NCBI RefSeq assembly: GCF_003668575.1
Contig: NZ_RCVZ01000002.1
Span: forward strand, 124,001 to 188,000
Reading direction: 5' to 3'
DNA: 64,000 nt
From: Falsibacillus albus
GTDB lineage: Bacteria > Bacillota > Bacilli > Bacillales > DSM-25281
Position numbers and translations under genes: made by a program. Every line of letters begins with the position of its first letter. Positions within the stretch are counted from its first letter, which is position 1. The notes below the pieces were generated by a model, which saw only the letters and a program-made list of their open reading frames with translations, was not told the origin of the DNA and did not search any database. Of the stretch, positions 54,473-63,623 are shown piece by piece.

Positions 54473-55971
54473 AGGACTTCCTCCCTCCTGTTTTTATCAC
54501 CGCCTGTCAATAATCCCGTTGTGATGCGAGCTGATTCTAAAATGGTCGGCAGGCCGCTGCCTGGGTGCGTCCCCCCACCAACAAGCCAGCAATTCTTTAA
54601 TTCTTTAAATTTGTTCGGTGGACGAAGCGCCATCATCTGGGAGAGCTGATGCCCCAAATTGAAAGTTGCCCCTTCATATATAAAGAAATCTTTTTCCCAG
54701 GAAACCGGAGAGATGATCTTCTCGAATTCAATGTGATCCTGAATATCCTTGAACTGAGTTTTTTCTTCGAGGGTCTTCAGTACAAGGTTCCTGAATTCTG
54801 CTTTATTTTCACTCCAATCGATCCCGCTCATATTATTGGGGACGGGAGCCAAAATATAAAGAGTCGATTTGCCGAGTGGTGCGAGTGTTTCATCCGTTGC
54901 ACAGGCATTTTGGACGTATATGGAAGGATCTCCGGAAAGAATCATCGAATTCGTGATCTCCTCGACATTCCTGCGGTAATCTTCAGAAAAACAAACCGTA
55001 TGATGGGGAAGATCATATTTCTTATCCAGGCCTAAATAAATCATGAAGGTTGAACAGGAGTATTTTTTCTTCCTGAGATTTGACTTGCTGAACCGCTTCA
55101 AAACTCCATCATCCACTAGATTTGTCATGCTATGGGCAAAATCGCCGTTTATAACCGTATGACAAGCCGAAACCTTGGTGCCATCCTCCAGCAGTACGCC
55201 TTCGACAGCCTTTTTCCCATTCAACAATAATTTCCGGACACCTCTATTTAAATGAATTCGGCCACCATTTTCCTCAACAACTTGAGTCATTGCCTTTGAC
55301 AATCGGTTCACACCTCCAATTGGATGAAAGATGCCGTATTCATGTTCCATAAAGGAGAGGATCGAAAACGCTCCAGGACATTCCCAAGGCGACATGCCCA
55401 AATACTTTGACTGAAAGGTAAAAGCAAACTTTAATTCTTCTTCCTGAAAGTAGTCGCTTAATACCTCATAAACAGATTTCCCAAGCGATAATCGCGGCAA
55501 TGCCTTTAAAACCCTCGGGCTTATATAATGATAGATCTTATCCATCCTGTTTTGTAAAATCGGCTTAAGCTTATCCATTTTCACTTTCGTATCTTTCATA
55601 AATTGCACATACCCTTTTGAACTGCCGGGAAAATGTTTTTCCAGTTCATTGATCATTTTCTCTTTCGTTCGGAACATCTTTATGGCTTTCCCTTCAAAGA
55701 TAAGTTCGTACATCAAATCAAGTTCTTTTAAATCTATGTAATCTGCCAGATCCCGGCCAGCCATCTCAAAGAGCTCCATGGCGATTTCGGGCATGCTTAG
55801 GAAAGTCGGACCTATATCAAATGTGAAACCCTGCTCAGTAATGGAACCATTTCTTCCACCGACAAAGGATTGCTTTTCAAAGATATCCACTTCGTATCCT
55901 TTACTGGACAATAGCATGCCTGCTGCAAGTCCTCCTGGTCCCGCGCCGACAATGACAATATTCCTCGACAT
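54469..55971 (-). CDS. Second CrtN-family carotenoid desaturase or oxygenase
   Basis: This 500-residue flavoprotein is paralogous to the next gene. FAD motif: GAGPGGLAAGMLLSSKGYEVDIFEK; then GGRNGSITEQGFTFDIGPTFLSMPE and a C-terminal GGGTHPGSGLPTILESA. Two family members side by side usually divide desaturation and terminal-carbon oxidation (CrtN and CrtNb/CrtP), but sequence alone does not tell which does which. The start at 55971 is chosen because TTGGAGGC is nine bases upstream; the ATG at 55980 abuts it. It is the first gene of the operon. Confidence 0.83.
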   Translation of the reverse strand: MSRNIVIVGAGPGGLAAGMLLSSKGYEVDIFEKQSFVGGRNGSITEQGFTFDIGPTFLSMPEIAMELFEMAGRDLADYIDLKELDLMYELIFEGKAIKMFRTKEKMINELEKHFPGSSKGYVQFMKDTKVKMDKLKPILQNRMDKIYHYISPRVLKALPRLSLGKSVYEVLSDYFQEEELKFAFTFQSKYLGMSPWECPGAFSILSFMEHEYGIFHPIGGVNRLSKAMTQVVEENGGRIHLNRGVRKLLLNGKKAVEGVLLEDGTKVSACHTVINGDFAHSMTNLVDDGVLKRFSKSNLRKKKYSCSTFMIYLGLDKKYDLPHHTVCFSEDYRRNVEEITNSMILSGDPSIYVQNACATDETLAPLGKSTLYILAPVPNNMSGIDWSENKAEFRNLVLKTLEEKTQFKDIQDHIEFEKIISPVSWEKDFFIYEGATFNLGHQLSQMMALRPPNKFKELKNCWLVGGGTHPGSGLPTILESARITTGLLTGGDKNRREEVL

Positions 55972-56085
55972 ATTCTTCATGCCTCCAAATCAATAAGATG
56001 TTAATGCATTTTCCCTTATAGATATATATATTGGACAAGGTTCTATTTTATTTTAAAACATTTACTATACATAACTTATACAATT

Positions 56086-56121
56086 ATTATACAATCCTGT
56101 TACATGTTTATCAATTGATAA
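56086..56121 (-). promoter_or_regulatory. Carotenoid operon promoter with palindrome over the -35 box
   Basis: On the minus strand TTGATA (56109-56114) and TATAAT (56086-56091) are spaced by exactly 17 bases. A perfect 14-base palindrome TTATCAATTGATAA (56108-56121) covers the -35 element and is a possible operator. Confidence 0.8.
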
Positions 56122-56134
56122 GTATGCAAAATAC

Positions 56135-56194
56135 AAAAAAAGAAGCATTTTGTCTTGCCGCATTCAAGCAACAGCAATCCAATGCTTCTTTTTA
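56135..56194 (-). terminator. asnO terminator
   Basis: AAAAAAGAAGCATT pairs perfectly with AATGCTTCTTTTTT around a loop of about 32 bases. It lies after the asnO stop at 56257 on the minus strand. Confidence 0.78.
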
Positions 56195-56256
56195 ATATGA
56201 TTGAAGCTATTCATCTAAGGTTGGAATCCGCTGAGATTAAATTCAAGGGAAATTAT

Positions 56257-58107
56257 TTATCTATCAATCAGAGTAATATTATTCTTTTTAAACCATTCAT
56301 CAATTTGAACCAAATAAGCCAACAGCTGCGGGCCGGTCATTAGCTGGCCATACCATGGTACTTTAAATGCATCCCCGCCGCTCTCGACGATTTGATGAAG
56401 CTTTTTATGGTCGAATAGTTCAAAAAGGACGCTCGATTTATTTTTTAGCAGATTGGTCAATTTGCTTTGTACAAGTTGTGTATAAACCGGATGATGAGTT
56501 TTCGGATATGGGCTTTTTTTTCGATAAAGAATGTCTTTTGGGAGAACGCCCTCCAATGATTTGCGAAGAAGCCCTTTTTCCCTTCCATCCGCCATTTTCC
56601 ACTGCCAAGGGATGTTCCATGCATACTCAACCAAGCGGTGGTCCGCAAACGGGACCCTGACCTCAAGGCTTGCTCCCATACTCATCCGGTCCTTTCGGTC
56701 AAGAAGGGTCGTCATGAACCAGATCATATTCAAATAGAATAGCTCTCTTCTCCTTGCCTCCAGAGGCGTCTCCCCTTCTAAACGAGGTGTCTCATCCACC
56801 GTTTTCTGATAAACGATCTGGACATATTCATCAAGGTTCAGCTTCTCCTTCCACGAATCATTTAGGAGACCCTGCCTCTCATCCGTCGACCTCATCCAAG
56901 GAAATGCTTTTCTGTTCAGATCATCTTCCCGGTGAAACCACGGATATCCCCCGAATATTTCATCTGCACATTCACCTGAGAGACTCACGACGAAATCCTT
57001 TTTTATTTCTTTGCAAAACCATAGGAGCGAAGAATCTACATCAGCCATCCCTGGAAGATCCCGAACCTCCACCGCTTCCTCTAGATAGTCGACCAGATCA
57101 TTTTGGGAGATTTCACAATAATGGTGGTTAGTCTGGAAGGATTTAACCATTTGCTCGATCCATGGCCCATCCGAATTTGGCTGAAAAGCGTTCGCCTTGA
57201 AATATTGACTATTTCCTTCGTAATCAATGGAGTAAGTATGAAGCGGCCCTTTTCCTTCCCTGTTAAAATGATTGGAGGCAATCGCTGTGATGGCACTCGA
57301 GTCCAAACCGCCTGATAGGAAAGTGCATAATGGCACATCAGATACCAATTGGCGGGTTACTGCATCCTTTAACAAAAACCCTACTTTTTCCACTGTTTCA
57401 TCAAAGGTATCTGTATGTTCCTGACTTACTACATTCCAATACCTCCAGATCTTCAAACCATTCCTTGAAACTGTCAGCGCATGACCGGGCCGCAGCTCCT
57501 TTACCCCTTTGAAGACGCCATTTCCGGGAGATCTTGATGGTCCCAGCCCCAGAATTTCAGATAACCCTTCCCGATCGATTTCCGCTTTCATATCCTCATG
57601 GGCAAGCACCGCTTTAATTTCCGATCCGAATATGAATCCATTATTTTTCTCTGCATAAAAAAGAGGCTTTACCCCCAGCCGGTCCCGCCCGATGAACAAC
57701 TGTTCCTTTTCACTATCCCATACTGCAAAGGCGAATATCCCATTCAAGTGGTCAACGCACCTCTCACGCCATTCAATGTAAGCATTCAGCAAAACTTCTG
57801 TATCAGAATGACCTTGAAACGAATATCCTTTAGAGAGCAGCTCTTTTCTTATATCCTCGGTATTGTAGAGCTCGCCATTGTAGCAAATTGTATAAGTATG
57901 ATCACCTTGGCTTCTTGACATCGGCTGCTTCCCGCCTTCGGGATCGACAACCACCAGCCGTTTGTGTCCAAAGGCCGCATGCCGGGTAGACCAAATATTT
58001 GTATCATCCGGTCCTCTTTTCTTTAACGTATCCGTCATGGTCTTTAATATGTCTGTCCTTGAAGTCAAGTTATGCTGAAAATGAATCCATCCAGTAATGC
58101 CGCACAT
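56257..58107 (-). CDS. asnO: Asparagine synthetase (glutamine-hydrolysing), AsnO-type
   Basis: This 616-residue enzyme makes asparagine from aspartate, glutamine and ATP. The N-terminal class II glutaminase starts with the catalytic Cys2 (MCGITGWI) and contains RGPDD and YNGELYN. The synthetase domain has the PP-loop LSGGLDSSAI (about 255) and SGECADEIFGGYPWF. The annotated frame extends to 58143, but the mature enzyme must start at MCGI, preceded by AAAGGGTG. The length and the yis neighbours point to asnO, the sporulation-linked paralogue in B. subtilis. Confidence 0.93.
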   Translation of the reverse strand: MCGITGWIHFQHNLTSRTDILKTMTDTLKKRGPDDTNIWSTRHAAFGHKRLVVVDPEGGKQPMSRSQGDHTYTICYNGELYNTEDIRKELLSKGYSFQGHSDTEVLLNAYIEWRERCVDHLNGIFAFAVWDSEKEQLFIGRDRLGVKPLFYAEKNNGFIFGSEIKAVLAHEDMKAEIDREGLSEILGLGPSRSPGNGVFKGVKELRPGHALTVSRNGLKIWRYWNVVSQEHTDTFDETVEKVGFLLKDAVTRQLVSDVPLCTFLSGGLDSSAITAIASNHFNREGKGPLHTYSIDYEGNSQYFKANAFQPNSDGPWIEQMVKSFQTNHHYCEISQNDLVDYLEEAVEVRDLPGMADVDSSLLWFCKEIKKDFVVSLSGECADEIFGGYPWFHREDDLNRKAFPWMRSTDERQGLLNDSWKEKLNLDEYVQIVYQKTVDETPRLEGETPLEARRRELFYLNMIWFMTTLLDRKDRMSMGASLEVRVPFADHRLVEYAWNIPWQWKMADGREKGLLRKSLEGVLPKDILYRKKSPYPKTHHPVYTQLVQSKLTNLLKNKSSVLFELFDHKKLHQIVESGGDAFKVPWYGQLMTGPQLLAYLVQIDEWFKKNNITLIDR

Positions 58108-58277
58108 AGCATACACCCTTTCTAAATGAAGTCGGCTGAACATTAGGCATGATTTATCATATGCCTTGATGAAAAAATAGTTATTTGTCCGAAAAAAATA
58201 ACAGGGGCTTCCTGTATGAAATGCAGGGTCTATGTCAAAAAATAGAAATTGAAGATATTATATTGGAGGTTTCTTTC

Positions 58278-58838
58278 GTGAATCATCAAGATCGAAATCA
58301 ATTTTTAGAAAAACAAACTCGAGCCTTCACTGCAGGAACCGCTGAAATGATTGACAACCAGTGGGTCTTCTTTGATGAGGAAACCGATGAGGCATCGATG
58401 CTGGAATATTATATCGATCATGAAATAGAGGTTTTTCGATTCAACCAATGGGAAAAAGGAAAGCTCCGTGACAACGGGAAAATCAAATTGCCATACGGGA
58501 CGGTTTCACTTGATCATGCAGCTGCCATCAGGATCAGAAAGAACTTGGTGTTTTCCCTGGAAATGCTGTTGGATGACTTGAATGACGATGCCTTTGTCCA
58601 ATTCATCACAAGCCTCAACTCAGCCCACTTTTCCATTTACGACTGCATTTACTGCCATAATCATCTTTCGTTTTTAAGTAAAGAAGGTCGCAGGGAAGGC
58701 GTCAACTTCCTGATGTTTGATAACAGTGAAAATATTTGTTCAGTCCAGCACCATTTCAGGTACAGCCAAAAGGATCAGGACCGGTTTGAATTGACCTTGA
58801 ACACAGGAAAACGATTCATCATTGAAAAATTCAATTAA
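58278..58838 (+). CDS. DUF2777-like protein (yisN position)
   Basis: The 186-residue protein is soluble and acidic. Recognisable blocks are QWVFFDEETDEASMLEYYID, a C-x-x-C in YDCIYCHNHLSFL, and FLMFDNSENICSVQHHFRYSQKDQDRFELTLNTGKR. These resemble DUF2777; the function is unknown, and the Cys pair could bind metal. The longest frame starts at 58185, but TTGGAGGT supports the GTG at 58278. It lies between asnO and yisL, where B. subtilis has yisN. Confidence 0.72.
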   Translation: MNHQDRNQFLEKQTRAFTAGTAEMIDNQWVFFDEETDEASMLEYYIDHEIEVFRFNQWEKGKLRDNGKIKLPYGTVSLDHAAAIRIRKNLVFSLEMLLDDLNDDAFVQFITSLNSAHFSIYDCIYCHNHLSFLSKEGRREGVNFLMFDNSENICSVQHHFRYSQKDQDRFELTLNTGKRFIIEKFN

Positions 58839-58867
58839 GAGGTTGTTTTATTGGTTAAAAATTGGGG

Positions 58868-58897
58868 ACGCTTCCGAATACGAGGGAGCGTTTTTTT
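58868..58897 (+). terminator. Terminator after the DUF2777-like gene
   Basis: A stem of GACGCTTCC with GGGAGCG (one mismatch) is followed by seven T, 30 bases after the stop. Confidence 0.82.
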
Positions 58898-59353
58898 AGT
58901 TGAATGGGTGCCTGGTTGGATCGTTAAGGAGGAACGGTGGATGCGAACTTTGTAGACAATTGTAGAATAATCGATATATTGAATTTTTGGCTGATATATT
59001 AGCGATTTCGCAGATAAAATCAAATTTTCGCTGATATATGATCTCTTTTCGCAGATACCTGTGGATTAGAACTGTTTGATCATGTTATTTTCAAGCTTTT
59101 CAGTTTTTCAAAAGCATTTTGGCTTCATTTTAAGTACAATTATCGTTTGATTGGTCCCTTTTCCAGCTTTCCTTCCCCGTTTTGGGCACGATCCCCCTTT
59201 CTCTTGCCCTTTTCTCGCTTTCCTACATACTTTCGAGCACGTTCACCGACGGAGCTCTTCCCCTTTTGCTTGTGAATGCTCGGTCATTCTGTAAAATGTA
59301 CATAGTTTAACATCCAGATTTCCAACTCTGGCCCACCACCATTTTCCCACAAA
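58898..59353. other. Gene-free region with a repeated GCTGATATAT / CGCAGATA motif
   Basis: No gene is seen in these 450 bases. Between about 58970 and 59060 two similar motifs alternate: GCTGATATAT (twice), CGCAGATA (twice), separated by AT-rich spacers. The rest is pyrimidine-rich (many CCCTTTT and CTTTCC runs from 59155 to 59280). A G-rich/C-rich 'gggtgcctgg' lies near 58904. Confidence 0.5.
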
Positions 59354-59380
59354 AAAAAAGAGCCATGACGGCTCTTTTTT
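59354..59380 (-). terminator. yisL terminator
   Basis: AAAAAAGAGCC and GGCTCTTTTTT form a perfect 11-base stem with a five-base loop at the yisL stop. Confidence 0.88.
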
Positions 59381-59762
59381 AGCTAGGATTGTAGAACGGG
59401 TGCCATCCCAATGGAAGGCTCAGTCCCAAGTAAAGTACAGCAACAATGGCAATGATGAAAATGGTCCATAAAGCCCCTGTGCTCTTACCCTTAGATGTAC
59501 GGATCAAAATCATTTCAAACATGGAAATGACCACTAGCCCTGTCAGGACCTTGATTCCATACAACATATGATTCGCATTTGGATTCCCTACCGGATACAA
59601 TAGTGCTCCAGAGATGATGATTAAAATGTAAAATACTCGCAGGATCATGTGTACAATCTTAAATCCTTTAGCGTTATTACTTTTATGTAAGGATAACGCG
59701 ACGAAAAATAAAATGATCGCAATTGCCCAAGTGGTGATATGAAGATGCGTCGTAGCCATCAT
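59379..59762 (-). CDS. yisL: YisL, DUF1516 membrane protein
   Basis: This 127-residue protein has four predicted spans and matches DUF1516/YisL (THLHITTWAIAIILFFVALSLHK at the start, SLPLGWHPFYNPS at the end). The function is unknown. The reading frame is open 30 codons further, but AGGAGGG fixes the start at the ATG pair at 59762. It is transcribed after yisK with 90 bases between. Confidence 0.87.
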   Translation of the reverse strand: MMATTHLHITTWAIAIILFFVALSLHKSNNAKGFKIVHMILRVFYILIIISGALLYPVGNPNANHMLYGIKVLTGLVVISMFEMILIRTSKGKSTGALWTIFIIAIVAVLYLGLSLPLGWHPFYNPS

Positions 59763-59851
59763 GCGGGCATCCCTCCTTTTATAGTTTCCTACTTCATTGC
59801 TCTCAATATCATACCATAGAGAAAGGAAAAAGTAGAAATAAGAACCTATCA

Positions 59852-60754
59852 TTATTTTACTTTATTCTTTAAAATTCCGATGTTCTCGATTTCTATGACG
59901 ATTTCATCACCAGATTTTAAAAATCGCGGAGGCTTAAAGCCTTTCCCCACGCCAGCCGGTGTTCCAGTGGCGATGATGTCCCCCGGCTCCAGGGTCATGC
60001 CTTTTGACAGTTCTGAAATGATTTCGTCAATCGGGAAAATGAAATGGGAGGTATCTGATTGCTGGCGGACCTCTCCATTGACGGTTGTGGTGATTTTCAG
60101 CTGACCGGGGTCTTCGATCATCGATGCGTGCGTGATGCTCGGTCCCATTGGACAGAATGTATCCAAACTTTTTCCGATAAAGAATTGCTTATGCCTTGAT
60201 TGCAAATCCCGTGCAGTGATGTCATTGACAATCGTATAGCCAAACACGTGTTCAAGTGCATGATCCCTACGGATGTTCTTCCCTTCTTTGCCGATCACGA
60301 CCGCAAGTTCCCCTTCATAGTCAAGCTCAGAAGTCACATCGGAATGGCAATCGATCAACCCCTCATGTCCGATCACCGTTGTAGGCGCTTTCGTGAACAT
60401 CATGATATGACTCGGGATATCTGCTTCACTCCCCAGTTCGATTGCATGGTCGCGGTAATTCTTACCGACACACATGATATTTTTGCCAGGACGCGGTATT
60501 GGGGCAGCAAAAGCCACTTTTTCCAAGGAAATTTTGAATGATGAGCAGTCGTCCTGAGTTTGTCCAAATTCCAAGGCATCCTTGACTGCATCCATAAAGC
60601 TTTCACCCATTTTTATCCCTTCCAACAGTGATTCAGGAAGTTTTGGAGATTCATATTTTTGTTGGATGGAAGGTAAATCCCATATAAAGTCTTCAAAGTC
60701 TGATAAAACTCCATAGCTCAACGCTCCGTCGATTGAATACGATACAAATTTCAT
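59852..60754 (-). CDS. yisK: YisK, fumarylacetoacetate-hydrolase family protein
   Basis: This 300-residue FAH-superfamily enzyme has an N-terminal dimerisation region and a catalytic barrel from about residue 95 (NIMCVGKNYRDHA). Metal ligands are the conserved acidic residues in DYEGELAVVIGKEGKNI and in the NDITARDLQSRH stretch. GDIIATGTPAGVGKGFKPP is the family signature. B. subtilis YisK has oxaloacetate decarboxylase activity. AGAGGTG places the start at 60754, seven codons inside the longest frame. Confidence 0.92.
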   Translation of the reverse strand: MKFVSYSIDGALSYGVLSDFEDFIWDLPSIQQKYESPKLPESLLEGIKMGESFMDAVKDALEFGQTQDDCSSFKISLEKVAFAAPIPRPGKNIMCVGKNYRDHAIELGSEADIPSHIMMFTKAPTTVIGHEGLIDCHSDVTSELDYEGELAVVIGKEGKNIRRDHALEHVFGYTIVNDITARDLQSRHKQFFIGKSLDTFCPMGPSITHASMIEDPGQLKITTTVNGEVRQQSDTSHFIFPIDEIISELSKGMTLEPGDIIATGTPAGVGKGFKPPRFLKSGDEIVIEIENIGILKNKVK

Positions 60755-60788
60755 TTGCTGCACCTCTTCTTTCATTAATATTAGGGTT

Positions 60789-61003
60789 TTTCGTAAACGC
60801 TCTTTTCGTAAAGTTTGTTGCTATACATCAAAGGTTGTGTAAGGTTGATTTCCGCTGCAGGCTGCTCTATTTTCCGAGTGGTCTCACCCGGCCCGCTGTT
60901 CCCTCCGGAGTCTCGCACCTTCCGCTCCAATCAACTTCATATGATGAGTTATTTTAAAGAAAAACTGGTAAAAACAACAATCTTTGAGAAAACAGCCTTT
61001 TAT
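60789..61003 (+). repeat. MITE-like intergenic repeat (family A), most complete short form
   Basis: Reads 'cgtaaagtttgttgctatacatcaaaggttg...gttgatttccgctgcaggctgctc', a GC-rich middle ('ccctccggagtctcgcaccttccgctccaatcaac') and 'aacaacaatctttgagaaaacagcctt'. The outer ends are imperfect inverted repeats (AAAGTTTGTTG versus CAACAATCTTT). It is about 215 bp. Confidence 0.82.
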
Positions 61004-61022
61004 GATTATTATGATATCACTT

Positions 61023-62177
61023 TTATTTACTTCGGTAGGCTGCTTTTTTCCAAATGGATTCAAGTGGACCTTGTTTGAACTTGATAAACCAAATTTCCGC
61101 TGCAATGACCTGGATAAAATAAATTCCGATGGCAAGCTCGATGCTCGTGGATAGATCCATATCGTTGTAAAGGTTGAGTCCATATCCATAAAAAATGAAT
61201 GACCCCACAATAGATTGACTGATATAAATGGTCAACGACATTCTACCGGCCATAGCAAACGGCTTCAACAATTTTTGACTGTGCGGGATCATCGTCAGTA
61301 GAACCAATAGGGCAAGATAGCCGATTCCCAGCATTGGCCCGCCAAGAATGTTTTGGATGAACATAAATACTGTGTTCTTTAAAAGTATGTACGGAAGCAT
61401 CTTCAATAAAATGCCAACGGTCAGGAATACTGCGGCTGCTGCCACCCAATATTTTTTATAATTCTTTGCATTCTCGAACCACTTTTCCTTTGCAGCACCT
61501 GCACCTATCATCATCATTGGAAAGATCGTCACCAACATGAAGATTAGATTACCGGGATTGTTCACATGATACCAATCAAATATCCTTTGCTGCATGATTG
61601 CAGCATAGGAAGAAGATGTGTACGCTGAAATCGAATCCTTGATGCCATTGATATCGGACCAAATTACTGCGCTATATGGGTCGATGATGGCGGAATAACT
61701 CAAATAGACACTGAACAAAAGATTAGGGATCAAAAACAGCGTCATTCCGAAAAGCACCAATTTCTTGCCCGTCATGCTTAAAACGGTCAAAAGAAGAAGT
61801 CCAAGCAACGCATAAATGATAAGTATATCCCCATACCAAATAAAAACAGCATGAATGATGCCAAAGCCGAGCAGGATCAGCAGCCTCCTGGCACTGATTT
61901 TAAAGGATGAATCCCCCATAGATCGAGTACGCTGCTGAATCATCACCATTCCAAAACCAAAAAGAAACGCAAATATGGGGTAAAAACTTCCTTCTATGAA
62001 TATATCGTCCGAAACATAGCTGCCCAAATCGCTTCGCTGATCCCACCATTCAAACGGATTCATGTATAATACCGGTGAATGAAATGAGATGATATTGACC
62101 ATGAATATTCCGAGCAAAGCAATTCCCCTTATTATGTCTATTGATAATAATCGTTCATGGGATTGCATAGGTCTCAT
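61023..62177 (-). CDS. DUF418 family membrane protein
   Basis: This 384-residue integral membrane protein has about ten spans. The N-terminus RLLSIDIIRGIALLGIFMVNI is the heparan-acetyltransferase/DUF1624-like signature common to DUF418 relatives, and the C-terminal DUF418 region includes FAMAGRMSLTIYISQSIVGSFIFYGYGLNLY. Substrates are unknown; relatives include YeiB and YxaH. The ATG at 62177 follows GGGGAG. It lies divergently next to gerP. Confidence 0.88.
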   Translation of the reverse strand: MRPMQSHERLLSIDIIRGIALLGIFMVNIISFHSPVLYMNPFEWWDQRSDLGSYVSDDIFIEGSFYPIFAFLFGFGMVMIQQRTRSMGDSSFKISARRLLILLGFGIIHAVFIWYGDILIIYALLGLLLLTVLSMTGKKLVLFGMTLFLIPNLLFSVYLSYSAIIDPYSAVIWSDINGIKDSISAYTSSSYAAIMQQRIFDWYHVNNPGNLIFMLVTIFPMMMIGAGAAKEKWFENAKNYKKYWVAAAAVFLTVGILLKMLPYILLKNTVFMFIQNILGGPMLGIGYLALLVLLTMIPHSQKLLKPFAMAGRMSLTIYISQSIVGSFIFYGYGLNLYNDMDLSTSIELAIGIYFIQVIAAEIWFIKFKQGPLESIWKKAAYRSK

Positions 62178-62307
62178 ATTAGCTCCCCTTTTTCTCTGTA
62201 TCTCAATTTACATTTTACAATGAAATTTTCCTTTAGGCGAATGAATCACATTTACTCCTCACTCTCATACAATGTTGTAAGAAATCATGTAAAGGATGTG
62301 AACGGTC

Positions 62308-62529
62308 ATGCCTGCTTTTGTTGGAGCCGTTCAAGTAATCAACCTTGGATCGAGCGGGGTTTTCCATATAGGTGATGTCTTTCAAATACAGCCACTGTCC
62401 AATTCCAAGACCTTCGCCGGGGCCGGGTCCTTTAATACCGGAGATGGGCTATCGGTTTATAACGAACGATCCTCGACCAATACGTATGACCAAGACGGCT
62501 TGGATCAAGGAAATTACTTCAATGTTTAA
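62308..62529 (+). CDS. gerPA: GerPA spore germination protein
   Basis: This 73-residue protein (PAFVGAVQVINLGSSGVFHIGDVFQIQP then FAGAGSFNTGDG) matches the paired GerPA/GerPF family. It is first in the operon, so GerPA is favoured over GerPF. GerP proteins sit in the spore coat and let germinants reach inner receptors. Expression is probably late mother-cell; a CATACAATG near 62267 could be a SigK-type -10 element. Confidence 0.85.
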   Translation: MPAFVGAVQVINLGSSGVFHIGDVFQIQPLSNSKTFAGAGSFNTGDGLSVYNERSSTNTYDQDGLDQGNYFNV

Positions 62530-62544
62530 TGATGTGGTGATCGC

Positions 62545-62799
62545 ATGAAATTTTACGTCCAGCAAACGATTCAAATACAAATGATCAAAATTGGCTCGGT
62601 TTCAAACTCCTCCGTTTTTCAAATCGGAACAGCAGGTTCCATTAGTGAATCCTCAAACCTATATAATACAGGCGGCTACATCAAACCCGCACCTGAAGCA
62701 GTGAAACCGGGAACTGTCGTGGCTGAACAAGGAGCTAAGCAACCCCCTATAATAAAAAAACCTTTAGTGCCATTTCAGCCTCCTGCTTCTCCAGTATAA
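62545..62799 (+). CDS. gerPB: GerPB spore germination protein
   Basis: This 84-residue protein matches GerPB: KFYVQQTIQIQMIKIGSVSNSSVFQIGTAG then SNLYNTGGYIKPAPE. The C-terminal half is Pro/Lys-rich and probably unstructured. It follows gerPA by 15 bases. Confidence 0.9.
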   Translation: MKFYVQQTIQIQMIKIGSVSNSSVFQIGTAGSISESSNLYNTGGYIKPAPEAVKPGTVVAEQGAKQPPIIKKPLVPFQPPASPV

Positions 62800-62827
62800 A
62801 AACTTTATTAGAAGGTGAGGTGTCATC

Positions 62828-63454
62828 ATGCAGGACCTCTATCAACATATCAATCAGCTGTATCACTATATAAGCAAGCAGACAAATAAAATAAAAGACT
62901 TGGAAGATACGATATCATCCATTCAAATGGAGATTGAGCAATTAAAAAGCAAGCCATCTGTCAATGTGGAGAGGCTGGAATATAAATTCGATCAGCTGAA
63001 GGTTGAAACACTGGAAGGCACGCTCAATATTGGTCTTAATCCAACCGACTTGAAAAATATAGAGGATTTTGCAGTTGACCAGCAGCCTGCTAATTCAGAA
63101 TCCGTCGTCACACCTTTCCCACAAGGAATGCGTGATAATATCGAAGCTGCCGCGAATCAATACGTCGATAAGGAAATAGCCAATTTGATTCAGGATAATG
63201 AGGAGCAATTAGAGACACACATCGACCCACAGTATCATGAATTGATTAAAAATGATATTAAACGCCAACTGCCACAGCGAATAAGCTACTATATCAATGT
63301 CCACTCCCACCCAAGTGCCAGACAGCAGAACCCGGTAGAACAATTGGAAGAAGTGATTGGGCAGAAAATCAGAGCCGATATCCAACAGGCGGTATACACA
63401 TTCATTGCCCAATTACCAAATGAATTGAAAGGAAAGAAGCCAGATGGAACTTAA
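62828..63454 (+). CDS. gerPC: GerPC spore germination protein
   Basis: This 208-residue protein starts with a coiled coil (about 5-45, HINQLYHYISKQTNKIKDLEDTISSIQMEIEQLK). It then has KFDQLKVETLEGTLNIGLNP, characteristic of GerPC, and an acidic/Gln-rich C-terminal half. The stop lies inside the start of gerPD (11-base overlap). GGTGAGG precedes the ATG. Confidence 0.9.
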   Translation: MQDLYQHINQLYHYISKQTNKIKDLEDTISSIQMEIEQLKSKPSVNVERLEYKFDQLKVETLEGTLNIGLNPTDLKNIEDFAVDQQPANSESVVTPFPQGMRDNIEAAANQYVDKEIANLIQDNEEQLETHIDPQYHELIKNDIKRQLPQRISYYINVHSHPSARQQNPVEQLEEVIGQKIRADIQQAVYTFIAQLPNELKGKKPDGT

Positions 63455-63623
63455 TGTCGTTAATCGCGAGTTATGCGTAAATGCAATCCGCATCATTGGA
63501 GTCTCAGCTTCAGGATTAGTGTTGGTAGGCGATGCAAACCACATCCAACTTGCCTCCACCTTTGATACACCACCTGAATCACTTATTGTTGGTCCATTCG
63601 TTCCACTGTCGCCTCAAGGATGA
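63444..63623 (+). CDS. gerPD: GerPD spore germination protein
   Basis: This 59-residue protein (ELNVVNRELCVNAIRIIGV, then SASGLVLVGDA, FDTPPESL, ending VGPFVPLSPQG) matches GerPD. It starts within the 3' end of gerPC and its TGA overlaps the gerPE ATG, so translation is coupled along the operon. AAAGAAG is a modest ribosome site. Confidence 0.88.
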   Translation: MELNVVNRELCVNAIRIIGVSASGLVLVGDANHIQLASTFDTPPESLIVGPFVPLSPQG

